From Rhodocyclaceae bacterium (lineage in GTDB: Bacteria; Pseudomonadota; Gammaproteobacteria; Burkholderiales; Rhodocyclaceae), in assembly GCA_018261935.1 (NCBI GenBank), contig JAGTRP010000004.1, forward strand, positions 161,654 through 225,653: DNA of 64,000 bases, in the 5' to 3' direction. The notes below the pieces were generated by a model. The model did not search any database and was not told the DNA's origin. It saw only the letters and a program-made list of their open reading frames with translations. A program made the position numbers and the translations under genes. This document shows, one piece after another, positions 1-9,472 of this stretch (within the stretch, counting starts at the first letter, position 1; each line of letters opens with the position of its first letter).

Positions 1-1
1 C

Positions 2-1432
2 GCCCCGGAGCAGGACGAGGGCCGCTTCCTGGTCTATCTGCGGGCGCCCCTGGGTTCATCCATCGACTACACCGACTCCCGCCTGAGGATGGTGGAAGCC
101 GTGCTGAAAGGCCACAAGGAAGTGGTCACCGAATTCGCCCTTATCGGCCTGGGTTCCGCCGGCCAGGTGAACCAGGGCACCGTGGTGGCCCGCATGTCTC
201 CCCGGGAGGAGCGCACCATCAGCCAGCAGGAAATCCTGCCGATACTGCGCAAGGAACTGGCCCAGATCCCCGGCGCCCGGGTCTTTGCCAGTCCTTATTC
301 CATGGTCCAGGGGCAACGGGGCGAGCCCCTGCAGTTCGTGCTGACCGGCGAGAATCTCTCGGAAGTGGGCCGACTGACGAGGGAATTGCAGGGCAAGCTG
401 GCCGCCGAACCCGGACTCGGCGGGCGCGTCGACACCGATCTCCAACTGGATCTGCCCCAACTGGTATTCCAGCCCGACCGGCTGCGCATCGCCTCGGCCA
501 ATCTCTCCACCAACGACGTGGCCCTGGCCATCAACATGCTGACCGGCGGCGTCGACATCGCCAAATACAACGACGAGCCGGGGGATGGCCAGCGCTACGA
601 TATCCGCGTCAAGGGCAAGGAAGGTGAATTCGCCCAGCCCGCCGATCTCGCCAAGATCTGGCTCAGGAACCGGGACGGCAAGCTGGTGCGCCTGGATTCG
701 GTGGCCGGCTTCCAGGAAACCCTGGGCCCCGCCGTCATCGGCCGCTTCGACCTGCAATACGCCGCCACCTTCTTCGCCACCCCGACCGTCCCCCTGGGCC
801 AAGCGGTGGAAAAGGTGAAGACAGCCGCCGCCGACCTGCCCCCCGGCTACCAGGTGAAGCTCATCGGCCAGGCCGAGGAATTCGGCAAGACCGCCAAATA
901 CATGGTCTTCGCCTTCACCCTGGCCCTGGTGCTCCTCTACATGGTCCTGGCCAGCCAGTTCGATTCCTTCCTGCAGCCCTTCATCGTCATGCTGGCCCAG
1001 CCCCTGGCCATCATCGGGGGCGTCGCCGCCCTGTGGGCGACGGGGCAGACCCTCAACATCTATTCCATGATCGGCCTGGTGCTCCTCATCGGCCTGGTGG
1101 CCAAGAACTCCATCCTGCTGGTGGACCTCACCAACCAGCGCCGGGGGGGAGGCATGGGGATCGATGCCGCCCTGCGGGAAGCCTGTCCCATCCGCATGCG
1201 GCCGGTTCTCATGACTTCGGCCACCGTCATCCTGGCCCTCTTCCCCGCCGCCCTGGGACTGGGCGCCGGGTCGGAGACCAACCAGCCCCTGGCCATCGCG
1301 GTCATCGGCGGCATGGTGTCTTCCACCCTGCTCACCCTGGTAGTGGTGCCTTCCGTCTACTCCCTGGTGGAAGGCTGGCTGGCCCGCCGCGCCTTACAGC
1401 GCCAGGGCAAGAGCCAGGGGCAGGAAAGCTAG
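2..1432 (+). CDS. RND (HAE1) efflux pump inner-membrane subunit, C-terminal part
   Basis: This is the C-terminal part of an AcrB/MexB-type proton-driven multidrug exporter; the 5' end lies outside the window and the frame is open from base 2. About 476 residues are visible against roughly 1030 in the family. The first half is periplasmic porter/docking sequence. A membrane block then begins near position 900 with the run FAFTLALVLLYMVLASQFDS, typical of TM8-TM9 in HAE1 pumps. The motif GLVAKNSILLVD (about 1090-1125) carries the conserved TM10 lysine of the proton relay. RMRPVLMTSATVILALFP and the closing TVVVPSVYSLV-like segment match the end of the family. The partner adaptor and TM4 aspartates would be upstream. 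The last 39 bases overlap the tail of the convergent AEC carrier gene. The family is certain; the substrate is not inferable. Confidence 0.95.
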   Translation, partial: APEQDEGRFLVYLRAPLGSSIDYTDSRLRMVEAVLKGHKEVVTEFALIGLGSAGQVNQGTVVARMSPREERTISQQEILPILRKELAQIPGARVFASPYSMVQGQRGEPLQFVLTGENLSEVGRLTRELQGKLAAEPGLGGRVDTDLQLDLPQLVFQPDRLRIASANLSTNDVALAINMLTGGVDIAKYNDEPGDGQRYDIRVKGKEGEFAQPADLAKIWLRNRDGKLVRLDSVAGFQETLGPAVIGRFDLQYAATFFATPTVPLGQAVEKVKTAAADLPPGYQVKLIGQAEEFGKTAKYMVFAFTLALVLLYMVLASQFDSFLQPFIVMLAQPLAIIGGVAALWATGQTLNIYSMIGLVLLIGLVAKNSILLVDLTNQRRGGGMGIDAALREACPIRMRPVLMTSATVILALFPAALGLGAGSETNQPLAIAVIGGMVSSTLLTLVVVPSVYSLVEGWLARRALQRQGKSQGQES

Positions 1433-2281
1433 GGCCGCCAGATTACCGACGAGGACGATGGAAGCGACCTGCTCCGGTTCCTGGCGGTAGCGTTCGGCAA
1501 AAAGGAAGTTGAGGACGGCCGGCGGCAGGGCGCCGAAAACCAGCAGCATGGCTGCCTCCCGGGCCGCCAGCCCGAGAGTCCAGGCCACTACCCAGGCCAG
1601 GGCCATCCCGGCCAGGGGCCGCAGCACAGCGCCCGCCACGGCCACCTTGGAGTCCCCGAAGGAAACATCGGTCATCCGTACCCCCAGGGCGAACAGCAGC
1701 AGGGGAATCGATACGTCGCCCAGCATCTTGATGGCGATCACCGCCGGCTGCCAAAGCTCCACCTTCAAGGCCGCCACGATCAGGCCGGCAATGGCGGCGG
1801 CCACCACGGGCACCCGCCACAGGGACAGCAGCCGGGCCTGGGAATCGAGCATCCGGGCGCCCAGGGAGAAATGCAGGGTGTTCTCCACCATGAAGAGAAT
1901 CACGGCCGCCGGCAGGGCCGCTTCGCCCCAGGTCAGCACGGCCACCGGCAGGCCGATGTTGCCGGAATTGTTGAACATCATGGGCGGCACGAAGGTCCGC
2001 CACTGCACCCCGAGCATTCGGGCCACCGGCCAGGCGATCAGCCCGCTGCCCAGCAGCACCGCCAGCCCGCCGGCGGCCAGGGGGCCGAAAGCTGCCAGGT
2101 CGAAGGGTTTTCCGGCCATGGCACCGAATACCAGAGCCGGGACGAAGACATCCATGTTGACCCGGTTGGCCACCGCCATTTCCGGCTTGTGGCGGCGGCC
2201 ATAAAAATAGCCGGCCGCCACAATGGCCAGAATGGGGAACAGGATGGTGGTGATGCGGACGAAAAGTCCGTCGCCGCTCAC
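1394..2281 (-). CDS. AEC (auxin efflux carrier) family transporter
   Basis: A 295-residue integral membrane protein of the AEC/malonate-transporter type (MdcF/YfdV-like), likely a secondary carrier for a small carboxylate or amino acid. About ten hydrophobic helices are visible. The conserved internal motif [13 protein letters not shown] (about residues 103-115) contains the broken helix with the Gly-Asn crossing point of this fold, and the C-terminal half repeats the pattern ([17 protein letters not shown]). Length is normal for the family. Its start codon overlaps the hslU stop by 4 bases (ATGA), so it is translationally coupled to and co-transcribed with hslVU. Its last 39 bases run antisense into the RND gene. 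Substrate is unknown. Confidence 0.9.
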   Translation of the reverse strand: MSGDGLFVRITTILFPILAIVAAGYFYGRRHKPEMAVANRVNMDVFVPALVFGAMAGKPFDLAAFGPLAAGGLAVLLGSGLIAWPVARMLGVQWRTFVPPMMFNNSGNIGLPVAVLTWGEAALPAAVILFMVENTLHFSLGARMLDSQARLLSLWRVPVVAAAIAGLIVAALKVELWQPAVIAIKMLGDVSIPLLLFALGVRMTDVSFGDSKVAVAGAVLRPLAGMALAWVVAWTLGLAAREAAMLLVFGALPPAVLNFLFAERYRQEPEQVASIVLVGNLAALAFLPLALALAL

Positions 2282-3618
2282 AGGACGTAGCGGGACAGGT
2301 CTTCGTCTCCCGCCAGGCCGGACAGGCGCGCATCCACGTAGGCACCGTCGACATTGACGGTGGCCTTCTGGCCGGACTTGCCGGCCTCGAAGGAGACTTC
2401 CTCCAGCAGCTTTTCCATGACCGTGTAGAGCCGCCGGGCACCGATGTTCTCGGTCTTCTCGTTCACCTGGTACGCGATCTCGGCCAGGCGCCGGATGCCG
2501 TCCTCGGCGAAGGCCACCTCCACCCCTTCGGTCTCCAGCAGGGCCTGGTACTGACGGGTCAGGCAGGCGTCGGTCTGGGTGAGGATGCGCTCGAAGTCCG
2601 CCACCGACAGGGAATCCAGTTCCACCCGGATGGGGAAGCGGCCCTGGAGTTCCGGAATAAGATCCGAGGGCTTGGCGAGATGGAAGGCGCCGGAAGCGAT
2701 GAATAGGATGTGATCGGTCTTGATCATGCCGTACTTGGTGGAGATCGTGGTGCCCTCCACCAGGGGCAGCAGGTCGCGCTGCACGCCCTGACGGGAGACA
2801 TCGGCCCCCTGGCCCTCGGAACGGCTGGCGATCTTGTCGAGCTCGTCCAGGAAGACGATGCCGTTCTGCTCGACGTTCTTCACCGCCTCCACCTTGACGT
2901 CATCGTCGTTGACCAGCTTGGCGGCTTCCTCGTCGATGAGGAGCTTTCTTGCCTCGCTGACCTTCAGCTTGCGCGACTTCTTGCGGCCATTGCCGAGATT
3001 CTGGAACATGCCCTGGATCTGCTGGGTCAGCTCCTCCATGCCCGGGGGCGCAAAAATTTCCGCCTGCATGCTCGGCAGGGTGACTTCGATGTCCACTTCC
3101 TTGTCGTCGAAATCGCCTTCCCGCAATTTCTTGCGGAATTTCTGCCGGGTCGCGCCGTCCTCGCTCTGGGTCGTTCCCTCGGCGAAGAAGCCGGGGCTGC
3201 GGGCGGGGGGCAGCAGGATGTCGAGGATGCGGTCCTCGGCCGCATCCTCGGCCCGGGAGCGCACTCCCTTCATGGCCTGTTCCCGGTGGTTCTTGATGGC
3301 AATTTCCACCAGGTCGCGGATGATGGTATCCACGTCCCGGCCGACATAGCCCACTTCGGTGAACTTGGTCGCCTCGATCTTAATGAAGGGGGCATTGGCC
3401 AGGCGAGCCAGCCGCCGGGCGATCTCGGTCTTGCCAACGCCGGTGGGACCGATCATCAGGATATTCTTGGGGGTGATCTCCTGGCGCAGGGGCTCTGCCA
3501 CCTGGGCCCGCCGCCAGCGGTTGCGCAGGGCGATGGCGACGGCCTTCTTGGCCTTGCCCTGGCCGACGATATGCTTGTCCAGCTCGTGGACGATTTCCGG
3601 AGGGGTCATCGCCGTCAT
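2278..3618 (-). CDS. hslU: HslU, ATPase subunit of the HslUV protease
   Basis: This 446-residue AAA+ unfoldase (ClpY) forms a hexamer that recognises, unfolds and threads substrates into the HslV peptidase in the cytoplasm. Visible hallmarks are the N-terminal [16 protein letters not shown], Walker A GPTGVGKT (about 57-64), the pore loop GYVGRDVD (about 89-96), Walker [11 protein letters not shown] (about 255-264), and sensor/arginine-finger sequence [11 protein letters not shown]. It ends with the DLSRYVL tail that docks into HslV. An alternative start three codons downstream (MTPPEIV) is equally possible. Its ATG overlaps the hslV stop by 4 bases, giving coupled synthesis. The insertion (I) domain has normal length. 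Confidence 0.98.
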   Translation of the reverse strand: MTAMTPPEIVHELDKHIVGQGKAKKAVAIALRNRWRRAQVAEPLRQEITPKNILMIGPTGVGKTEIARRLARLANAPFIKIEATKFTEVGYVGRDVDTIIRDLVEIAIKNHREQAMKGVRSRAEDAAEDRILDILLPPARSPGFFAEGTTQSEDGATRQKFRKKLREGDFDDKEVDIEVTLPSMQAEIFAPPGMEELTQQIQGMFQNLGNGRKKSRKLKVSEARKLLIDEEAAKLVNDDDVKVEAVKNVEQNGIVFLDELDKIASRSEGQGADVSRQGVQRDLLPLVEGTTISTKYGMIKTDHILFIASGAFHLAKPSDLIPELQGRFPIRVELDSLSVADFERILTQTDACLTRQYQALLETEGVEVAFAEDGIRRLAEIAYQVNEKTENIGARRLYTVMEKLLEEVSFEAGKSGQKATVNVDGAYVDARLSGLAGDEDLSRYVL

Positions 3619-4151
3619 TCCAGCACCTCGATGGTGAAATTGCGGTTGGTATAGATGCAGATATCGCCAGCGATCTCCAGGGCCTTGGTGACGATATCCA
3701 CCGGCGCCAGGTCGGTATTCTCCAGCAGGGCCCGGGCCGCGCTCTGGGCAAAGGCGCCACCGGAGCCGATGGCCACGATCCCCTGCTCGGGCTCCAGCAC
3801 GTCGCCATTGCCGGTGATGATGAGGGAATTCTCGCCGTCGGCGACGGACAGCATCGCCTCCAGGCGGCGCAGCATGCGGTCGGTCCGCCAGTCCTTGGCC
3901 AGTTCCACTGCCGAGCGCAGGAGATTGCCCTGATGCTTCTCGAGCTTGGCCTCGAAACGTTCGAAAAGGGTGAAGGCATCCGCCGTGCCGCCAGCGAACC
4001 CCGCCAGGATGCGGTTCTGGTAGAGGCGGCGGACCTTGCGGGCAGTGGCCTTGACGACGATATTGCCGAGGGTCACCTGGCCGTCGCCGCCCATGGCGAC
4101 ACGATTCCCCCGGCGCACCGACAGGATTGTGGTGCCGTGATATTGCTCCAT
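3615..4151 (-). CDS. hslV: HslV, peptidase subunit of the HslUV protease
   Basis: A 178-residue threonine peptidase (ClpQ) related to proteasome beta subunits. The N-terminus [15 protein letters not shown] shows the short propeptide and the nucleophilic threonine exposed after removal of residues 1-6 (mature TTILSVRR). [12 protein letters not shown] and the later GNGDVLEP and IGSGGAFAQ segments are family signatures. It forms two stacked hexamers capped by HslU. It is the first protease gene of the hslV-hslU-AEC operon and lies only 8 bases from the upstream STAS gene, so transcription may begin further upstream. Confidence 0.98.
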   Translation of the reverse strand: MEQYHGTTILSVRRGNRVAMGGDGQVTLGNIVVKATARKVRRLYQNRILAGFAGGTADAFTLFERFEAKLEKHQGNLLRSAVELAKDWRTDRMLRRLEAMLSVADGENSLIITGNGDVLEPEQGIVAIGSGGAFAQSAARALLENTDLAPVDIVTKALEIAGDICIYTNRNFTIEVLE

Positions 4152-4159
4152 AAGAATTC

Positions 4160-5392
4160 CTAAGATTTGGGAACGATGATCCGGGCCACGTGGCTGAGGC
4201 CGACGATGCCCATGAGTTCTGCCACCAGGTGGTGCGGGTGGCGAATAATCACTTCCTTGCCCTGCCGCTTGACGGGTTCGAGCCGATTACGCAAGAGGCC
4301 TGCCGAGAAGAAATCCAGGCGCTTGACCCGCGAGAAATCGAGGATTGGCTGGTCGGTGGACTCAAAATATTTGGGCAGTTCGTCAAAACGATAGTTCTTC
4401 AGTTCGCCCGCCAGGAAAAGCGCTTTCTCCTGGGGTGCGGGCGCCGCCGGTGCCTTGCCGGCACCAGGAACAGCCTTGACGTCCTCCCAGGACGGCGGCG
4501 ACACCTCGAAGGTCACCGCATAATCCACCGCCTTCTCCTCGAAGGCTTCGAGACGCCCGAGGCGCTGATACAGTTCCAGGAGCAGCAGCCAGCTGCCTTC
4601 CGACTCCCGCTGGCCGACCACCAACCGGGTCTCGAGGCGCCCCACCAGGCCGTCGGCGCCCTCCAGGGCCAGCATCACGCCCTGTTTGCGGGCCAGGCGC
4701 AGGACGTCGTACAGGGCGCTGGCCGCTCCGTCATCGCAACTGGCCAGCTTGCCGAGGTCGAGGCGCAGGGGCCGCTTGGCCGCCAGCGCCGCCTTGAGCT
4801 GTCCGATGTCGGGAGCATCGGCGCCGGAAATGACGCCCTGCAGAACAATTGCCGTTTCACCATTGCCCTTGGCCGGCGCAACGACTTCAGGCTGCCGCCA
4901 GGTCGGCGGAGAAGTTTCGCAGGCCTGGGCGAATTCCATGCCCAGCTTCTCGAAGGCGGCACGGTCGCCGAGGACCTGCACGAGGTCGAGGAGCATGCGC
5001 CAGAGCCTTTCGGCCTCGGTGCCGACGTGGGCCCGGGCGCACATCTCCAGGACTGCCCGGGCTGCGCTGTCCTGGCCGTTGGCGAAAAGCACCGCGGCCT
5101 GCTCGATGTCCGCCTGCAGCGGGTCGCCCCCCTGCTCCACCTCGATGGCCATGACCCCCGATCCGTCGACTCCCGAATCGCCGAACTGGGAATCAGTGAA
5201 ATCGAGGACGGAATGCTCGGTCTTGGCAGCGGGAGCAGCCGGAGCCGAAGCCTGGGCGGCGGCGTTTTCCGCCGCCGGTCCGGTCGCCGGCTCCGCGGCA
5301 GGCTCCGAAGGCGGAGCAGCCGTCGTCTTCGGACGCGCCACCTGGCGCTCCGGCATTTTTTCCTGGGTTTTCTTGAAGAGAGAGAAGACCAT
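4160..5392 (-). CDS. STAS domain-containing protein with Pro/Ala-rich linker
   Basis: A 410-residue soluble protein. After the short head [13 protein letters not shown] come about 50 residues of Ala/Pro/Glu-rich low-complexity linker (about 18-65). A helical TPR-like stretch follows ([18 protein letters not shown], about 85-102). Two STAS-like modules are visible: one around 180-265 ([18 protein letters not shown]... [19 protein letters not shown]) and one at the C-terminus ([19 protein letters not shown]... [19 protein letters not shown]). STAS domains usually bind nucleotide or act as phospho-switch scaffolds. The canonical Ser of anti-sigma antagonists is replaced by DFFSAG here. It sits 8 bases upstream of hslV and probably belongs to the same transcript. 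Function unknown. Confidence 0.8.
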   Translation of the reverse strand: MVFSLFKKTQEKMPERQVARPKTTAAPPSEPAAEPATGPAAENAAAQASAPAAPAAKTEHSVLDFTDSQFGDSGVDGSGVMAIEVEQGGDPLQADIEQAAVLFANGQDSAARAVLEMCARAHVGTEAERLWRMLLDLVQVLGDRAAFEKLGMEFAQACETSPPTWRQPEVVAPAKGNGETAIVLQGVISGADAPDIGQLKAALAAKRPLRLDLGKLASCDDGAASALYDVLRLARKQGVMLALEGADGLVGRLETRLVVGQRESEGSWLLLLELYQRLGRLEAFEEKAVDYAVTFEVSPPSWEDVKAVPGAGKAPAAPAPQEKALFLAGELKNYRFDELPKYFESTDQPILDFSRVKRLDFFSAGLLRNRLEPVKRQGKEVIIRHPHHLVAELMGIVGLSHVARIIVPKS

Positions 5393-5435
5393 AGAGATCG
5401 TCGGGCGAGAATGGCTGTTTTAGCACGCTGCGTGC

Positions 5436-6230
5436 TCAGGCGCAATGCCGTCGATTAGGTAATGCGACTATCCCAAGGGCAACCAGCACGACCGCCAGCA
5501 CAGGCCCGAAAGGCTGGTCCAGGTGCAGGGCCAGGAAGAAGGCCAGGACATATCCCCCCACCCCGAGAATGGCCGCGAAAACCAGGCCCCGCCTCCAGCT
5601 GGGTGCCCGGGCGAACACCGCCCAGGGCGGGACGAAAACCAGGGCGAAGGCTCCCATGACGCCGAGGGACATGGTTGCCACCGCCAGGATGCCGACCGCC
5701 AGCAGGTCGAATCCCAGGTGAACCCGCCAGGCCGGCAGCCGGAGGGCGCCGAAGAAGGCGGGGTAGAGCTGGGCCAGGAGCAGGTGCCGGGACAGCAGGG
5801 CAAGGAGCGGCAGGGCAACCAGCAGGCAGATCACCGCGATGGCGAGCTGGGCCGCATCGGCGAAATAGAGCTGCCCGTCGAAGAGGGCGTGCCCCAGCCG
5901 CTCCGCCATGGGCAGATTGGCGGTCAGCAGGACGGCAGCCGCCCAGCCGATGAGGAGCAGCAGGGCATAGGCGGTGCCGCCGGCCAGGCGGGATGCCGTC
6001 AGGCGCTTAGCCAGGGCGGCCAGAGCCGCCATGCCGACGCCCCCAAGGACGAGGGGAGCCTCCAGGGCCATGGCGCAGAGCGCCCCCGCCGCCGCCACGT
6101 GGGCATAGGCGAAGGCGGCCAGCCACTCCTCCCGCAGCCGCAGGTAGCAGCCGAAGAGGGGCAGCACCAGGGCAAAGCAGAGGCCGATCAGGAAAGGCTG
6201 GAGGAAGAGGGGGGAGAGGATGTCCGTCAT
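5436..6230 (-). CDS. Metal (zinc-type) ABC transporter permease
   Basis: A 264-residue polytopic protein of the ABC-3 family (ZnuB/MntB-like), the channel of a metal importer in the inner membrane. The start MTDILSPLFLQPFLIGL is chosen because its ATG overlaps the stop of the ATPase gene by one base (TGATG); the frame is open 12 codons further but that would extend into the ATPase gene. Eight or so hydrophobic segments are visible, with HVAAAGAL and the late TMSLGVMGAFALVFVPPW segment typical of the family. It is the last gene of the zinc-type import operon. No terminator was recognised in the 43 bases before the STAS gene start. Confidence 0.9.
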   Translation of the reverse strand: MTDILSPLFLQPFLIGLCFALVLPLFGCYLRLREEWLAAFAYAHVAAAGALCAMALEAPLVLGGVGMAALAALAKRLTASRLAGGTAYALLLLIGWAAAVLLTANLPMAERLGHALFDGQLYFADAAQLAIAVICLLVALPLLALLSRHLLLAQLYPAFFGALRLPAWRVHLGFDLLAVGILAVATMSLGVMGAFALVFVPPWAVFARAPSWRRGLVFAAILGVGGYVLAFFLALHLDQPFGPVLAVVLVALGIVALPNRRHCA

Positions 6231-6805
6231 CACGCCTCCTCTCCGGCAGTCACGATCCGGTCGCAAACCTTATCCACGAAATCGTGGTCGTGGCTCACCA
6301 CCAGCAGGCCGGCGCCTTCGTCGGCCCGCCGGCGCAGGGCGCCCCCCAGGTGGGCAACCCCGGCCACATCCAGGTTGTTGGTGGGCTCGTCCAGGAGCAC
6401 CACATCCGCCGGCGCCTGCAGGATGGCCCACAGGGCGAGGAAGTGCCGCTGCCCGCCGGACAGCTGATCCAGCCGCCAGCCCAGCTTGTCCATGAGCCAA
6501 GGAGGCAGGCCGTCCGACGTCGCCCCCGTGAGCTGCAGAAGCTCGGTGCCGCACAGGGGAAGGCCGGCGAACGGCGGCGGCGCCTGGGTCTGCAGGGCAA
6601 GGCGCAAATCCGGCCGCTTGTCGAAGCGCCCGGCGAAAATCCGGGCAACGCCGGTCAGCGCCGAGAGATAGGTGGATTTGCCGACCCCATTGGGTCCCAC
6701 CAGGCCGACGATCTCCCCGGCCGCCAGTTCGAGGCTCAGGGGCGGGGTCACCGGCTGCTCCCAGCCGGCCACCAGCCCTTCGGTCACCAGGAGCGCAGCG
6801 CTCAT
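6230..6805 (-). CDS. Metal ABC transporter ATP-binding protein (ZnuC-like, short)
   Basis: A 191-residue nucleotide-binding subunit. All catalytic motifs are present: Walker A GPNGVGKST (about 38-46), signature LSGGQRHFL (about 114-122), Walker B DVVLLDEPTNNLD (about 133-145) and H-loop SHDHDF. It is some 50 residues shorter than typical ZnuC because the C-terminal extension is absent. The truncation is at a normal stop overlapping the permease start, so this is a compact version and not a broken gene. Its start overlaps the substrate-binding protein stop by 4 bases. Zinc is the likeliest substrate from the binding-protein partner; manganese is possible. Confidence 0.9.
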   Translation of the reverse strand: MSAALLVTEGLVAGWEQPVTPPLSLELAAGEIVGLVGPNGVGKSTYLSALTGVARIFAGRFDKRPDLRLALQTQAPPPFAGLPLCGTELLQLTGATSDGLPPWLMDKLGWRLDQLSGGQRHFLALWAILQAPADVVLLDEPTNNLDVAGVAHLGGALRRRADEGAGLLVVSHDHDFVDKVCDRIVTAGEEA

Positions 6806-7698
6806 TCGAGGCCCTTCAGCAGCCGCGCCACGGTATCGTCGAACAGGGAGAATAGATCCTTCGCCCCCGGCGTGCCCCCTACCGTGAAGGGCAGCACAAC
6901 GGCGGGGATTTTCGCCTCCCGGGCCATCCAGGCGCTGGGCCCTTCGTTCTGGTAGGCGGCGCGCAGAATCATCCGGGCCGGCTGGGCCCGCTGCCGCGCC
7001 AGGACTTCGCTCAGATAGCCGCTGGTGGGCTCGACCCCGGGCTTGGGTTCCAGGGTCGCCACCTCTTTCATGCCCAGCCAGGCGATCAGGTAGCTGAAGG
7101 ACTTGTGCTGGACGATCACCGGCACGCCGCGCAAGGGCGCCGCCATCTTTTCCCAGCGCGGGATGGCGGCCCGCATCTTGGCGGCAAACGCCTGGTAGCC
7201 GGCGGCATAGGCGGCAGCATTGGCGCGGTCGATGTCGGCCAGCCGGGCGGCCAGGGCCTCACCCACCTTGAGGAGATTGCGCGGATCCAGCTGGAAATGG
7301 GGATTGCCGCCGGGATGGACGTCGCCGTGGATGCGATCCACCGCCGCCGGCACCTCCAGGCGCTGGACATACGCAGCCGCTTCGAAATAGCCGGGCTGCC
7401 CGACCTGGATGGCGGCATTGCCGGAATCCCGCACCACCACCGGCAGCCAGCCGACCTCGAGGCCGGCGCCGGTGGCCACCACCAGCTGGGCCTGGCGGGC
7501 CTGGGCCAGCAGGGAGGGCTTGGCGTCCACCCGGTGGGGGTCCTGGAGGGCGTGGGTGGCGGTATAGACCTTGACCTGGTCGCCACCGATCTCCTGGGCG
7601 AGCGCCCCCCATTCCGGCAGGGTGGCGAAAACCTTGACCGCCGCCTGGGCAGCCCCGGCCGAGACCAGCAGGCACAACAAAGCGAGAAGCCGTTTCAT
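6802..7698 (-). CDS. Periplasmic metal-binding protein of zinc-type ABC importer
   Basis: A 298-residue cluster A-I (ZnuA/TroA family) binding protein. MKRLLALLCLLVSAGAAQA is a clear signal peptide. Three histidines stand at the family metal-ligand positions: DPHRVDAKPS, GNPHFQLDP and VIVQHKSFSYL; an acidic fourth ligand is expected in the C-terminal lobe. The His-rich flexible loop common in zinc-specific ZnuA is reduced to IHGDVHPGGNPH. It delivers metal to the permease/ATPase pair immediately downstream. It lies 10 bases after the outer-membrane channel gene, suggesting a full trans-envelope uptake operon. Confidence 0.92.
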   Translation of the reverse strand: MKRLLALLCLLVSAGAAQAAVKVFATLPEWGALAQEIGGDQVKVYTATHALQDPHRVDAKPSLLAQARQAQLVVATGAGLEVGWLPVVVRDSGNAAIQVGQPGYFEAAAYVQRLEVPAAVDRIHGDVHPGGNPHFQLDPRNLLKVGEALAARLADIDRANAAAYAAGYQAFAAKMRAAIPRWEKMAAPLRGVPVIVQHKSFSYLIAWLGMKEVATLEPKPGVEPTSGYLSEVLARQRAQPARMILRAAYQNEGPSAWMAREAKIPAVVLPFTVGGTPGAKDLFSLFDDTVARLLKGLE

Positions 7699-7708
7699 GG
7701 CGCTATCC

Positions 7709-9103
7709 TCAGAATTTGTGGGCGCCGTGGGCGCCCAGGCTCATGATGTACTGGACGAAGAACTGGTTGTCCTCCAGCCCCGGGCCCCGGGAGCTGTCGC
7801 GGGCGTATTGCAGGCGCACCCGGGAGAATTCGGAAGGCGACCAATCCACCATCAGGCTGTTGCGCCGGGGCGAGTAGTGCTGCAAGCCGGCGGCATCGGC
7901 GGCCTGCAGCCTGGGTCCCAGATTGGCGTTCCCCGAATCGAGGGCATCGTGGCGGTAGCCGACCCGCCAGCCCCGGGCAAACTGCCATACTCCCTGGACA
8001 TACCAGCCGGACTGGCGGCGACGGTAGCTGTCGCTGGCGGCGCGTACCGCACCGGCACCGGCGGGAATAGCACGACTCAAGGTATCGTCGTAGGCCAAGC
8101 TGCCATCCTCGCTGCGCTGCAGGTACTCGGCCTGGAACTTGAAATTGCGGTAGGTGGGGTCGCCGTTGGGTGCCCATTTCCAGACCAGGTCGGCACCGGC
8201 GGTATGGCTGCGGCCGGAGAAGCTGCCGGCAGCATTCACGTTGCCGCCAGCGTCGATGTCCTCGAACTGCCGCCCGTTGGGGCGGGTTGTGACATAGGAC
8301 AGACCCGCCTGCCAGGAATGGGAAATCCCCACGTCGCCGCCAACATGGCCGAACAGAGTGCCGAGGCCGTTCCCGTTGCGGTTGCGCTCGTTGCCCGGGA
8401 AGCCGCCGCCCCGGGCCATTTCGGCGCCGAGTTCGAGGAAGAGGTCGGTGGGCGCCAGCCATTTCACCTGCACCCCGTCGTTGCCCAGGCGGGAGCCGTA
8501 AAAGGCCTTGTAGGCCAGGGGGGCGTCGACGAAATCCCAGACGTGGGGATGCTGGGCATTGAGGTAGCCGATGCCGGAAAGGAAGCGCCCGGCCTTGAGC
8601 TTGACACCCGCCGGCAGGGCCAGGGTCTCGATGTAGGCCTCCTCCGTGTTGATACCGCCCTCGGGGGCCACCGAGAAAAGCGCTGTGCCCCGGAAGAGGT
8701 GATCGACGTTGGCGGCCAGGGCCAGTTCGGTCTCCCCCAGGGAGAAACTACGGCGCGGCGGCGCGATTTCCCCCCCGTTGGGGATGAAGCCCCGGATGCG
8801 ATAGGTATTCGGGTCCCGGGAGGTGTTGGCGTACTTGCCGTCGAGGACGACGGAAATTTCCGGGTTGAAGGCAGTGGCGCCCGCCGCCGCTGCCATGGAC
8901 GGCTCGGGGGTCGCCGGCTGCGCGGCCGCTTGGGCGGCCTCGGTGGCGGCAAGCCTGGCTTCGAGGGCGGCGATGCGCTGCTCGTAGGTCTTCTTCAGTT
9001 CCTCGACCTGGGCACGGATAGCGGCCAGATCGGCGTCCGTGGCCGCCTGGGCGCCGGTACAGGCGACCAGGGCGACGGCCAGGGCGATTTTTCGTTGCGG
9101 CAT
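7709..9103 (-). CDS. Porin-like outer-membrane channel linked to metal uptake
   Basis: A 464-residue secreted protein. The start MPQRKIALAVALVACTGAQA gives a good signal peptide; an in-frame ATG nine codons upstream is less likely. Residues about 24-55 form a coiled coil (DADLAAIRAQVEELKKTYEQ...), followed by an Ala/Pro linker and then about 400 residues of alternating beta-strand sequence ending in aromatic FFVQYIMSLGAHGAHKF, as in phosphate-selective-porin-like trimers with a periplasmic stalk. It directly precedes the metal-binding protein gene, so its inferred role is passage of metal or metal chelate across the outer membrane. No TonB box or plug domain is visible, which argues against a TonB-dependent receptor. 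Confidence 0.8.
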   Translation of the reverse strand: MPQRKIALAVALVACTGAQAATDADLAAIRAQVEELKKTYEQRIAALEARLAATEAAQAAAQPATPEPSMAAAAGATAFNPEISVVLDGKYANTSRDPNTYRIRGFIPNGGEIAPPRRSFSLGETELALAANVDHLFRGTALFSVAPEGGINTEEAYIETLALPAGVKLKAGRFLSGIGYLNAQHPHVWDFVDAPLAYKAFYGSRLGNDGVQVKWLAPTDLFLELGAEMARGGGFPGNERNRNGNGLGTLFGHVGGDVGISHSWQAGLSYVTTRPNGRQFEDIDAGGNVNAAGSFSGRSHTAGADLVWKWAPNGDPTYRNFKFQAEYLQRSEDGSLAYDDTLSRAIPAGAGAVRAASDSYRRRQSGWYVQGVWQFARGWRVGYRHDALDSGNANLGPRLQAADAAGLQHYSPRRNSLMVDWSPSEFSRVRLQYARDSSRGPGLEDNQFFVQYIMSLGAHGAHKF

Positions 9104-9111
9104 GGAAGGCT

Positions 9112-9176
9112 CCTGAAACGCAATGGACACGGGACCGCGACGCTAGGCGCGGTCCATGGCTAAGAGGCGTTTCAGG
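9112..9176 (-). other. Extended imperfect hairpin between DUF2946-like gene and porin gene
   Basis: Two nested inverted repeats occupy the spacer. The outer arms CCTGAAACGC (9112-9121) and GCGTTTCAGG (9167-9176) are perfect over 10 bases. The inner arms GGACCGCG (9132-9139) and CGCGGTCC (9148-9155) are perfect over 8 bases. The structure covers the stop codon of the upstream gene and ends 8 bases before the porin start. No U-run follows, so it looks like an mRNA processing, stability or attenuation element, not a terminator. Confidence 0.6.
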
Positions 9177-9453
9177 CAGCCGGAGGACCGCGCTGACTGG
9201 CCGAAGGCGGCGGCAACTGGCCGCGCCCGGCATAGGGCATCGCTTCCGGCACCAGGACGGACGCCACCACCGGTGGTGGCGCCGCAACCCCGGGGAGGAC
9301 CGAGCCGAGATCACAAGTGGCCAGGCAAAGCTCGCATACATGGCCGGGCAGCGCTCCGTCCTTCGTGGCTCCATGCTCGACGGCATGGGCCACCGCCGCC
9401 CCTTGGGCGAACAGGAGGGCCAGGACGAGGAGGAAGGAGCGCAGGGAAGCCAT
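9172..9453 (-). CDS. DUF2946-like small exported protein
   Basis: A 93-residue protein. The start MASLRSFLLVLALLFAQGAA provides a signal peptide or membrane anchor; it begins 19 bases after rlmI. The mature part contains HGATKDGALPGHVCELCLAT, a His/Cys-x-x-Cys arrangement seen in DUF2946 proteins that accompany metal (copper/zinc) uptake or resistance genes, followed by a Pro-rich tail. Its place at the head of the porin / metal ABC operon suggests periplasmic metal handling. Family assignment rests on the HVCELC pattern and length, so it is moderate. Confidence 0.65.
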   Translation of the reverse strand: MASLRSFLLVLALLFAQGAAVAHAVEHGATKDGALPGHVCELCLATCDLGSVLPGVAAPPPVVASVLVPEAMPYAGRGQLPPPSASQRGPPAA

Positions 9454-9472
9454 GACGGATAGTTTAGCCCGG

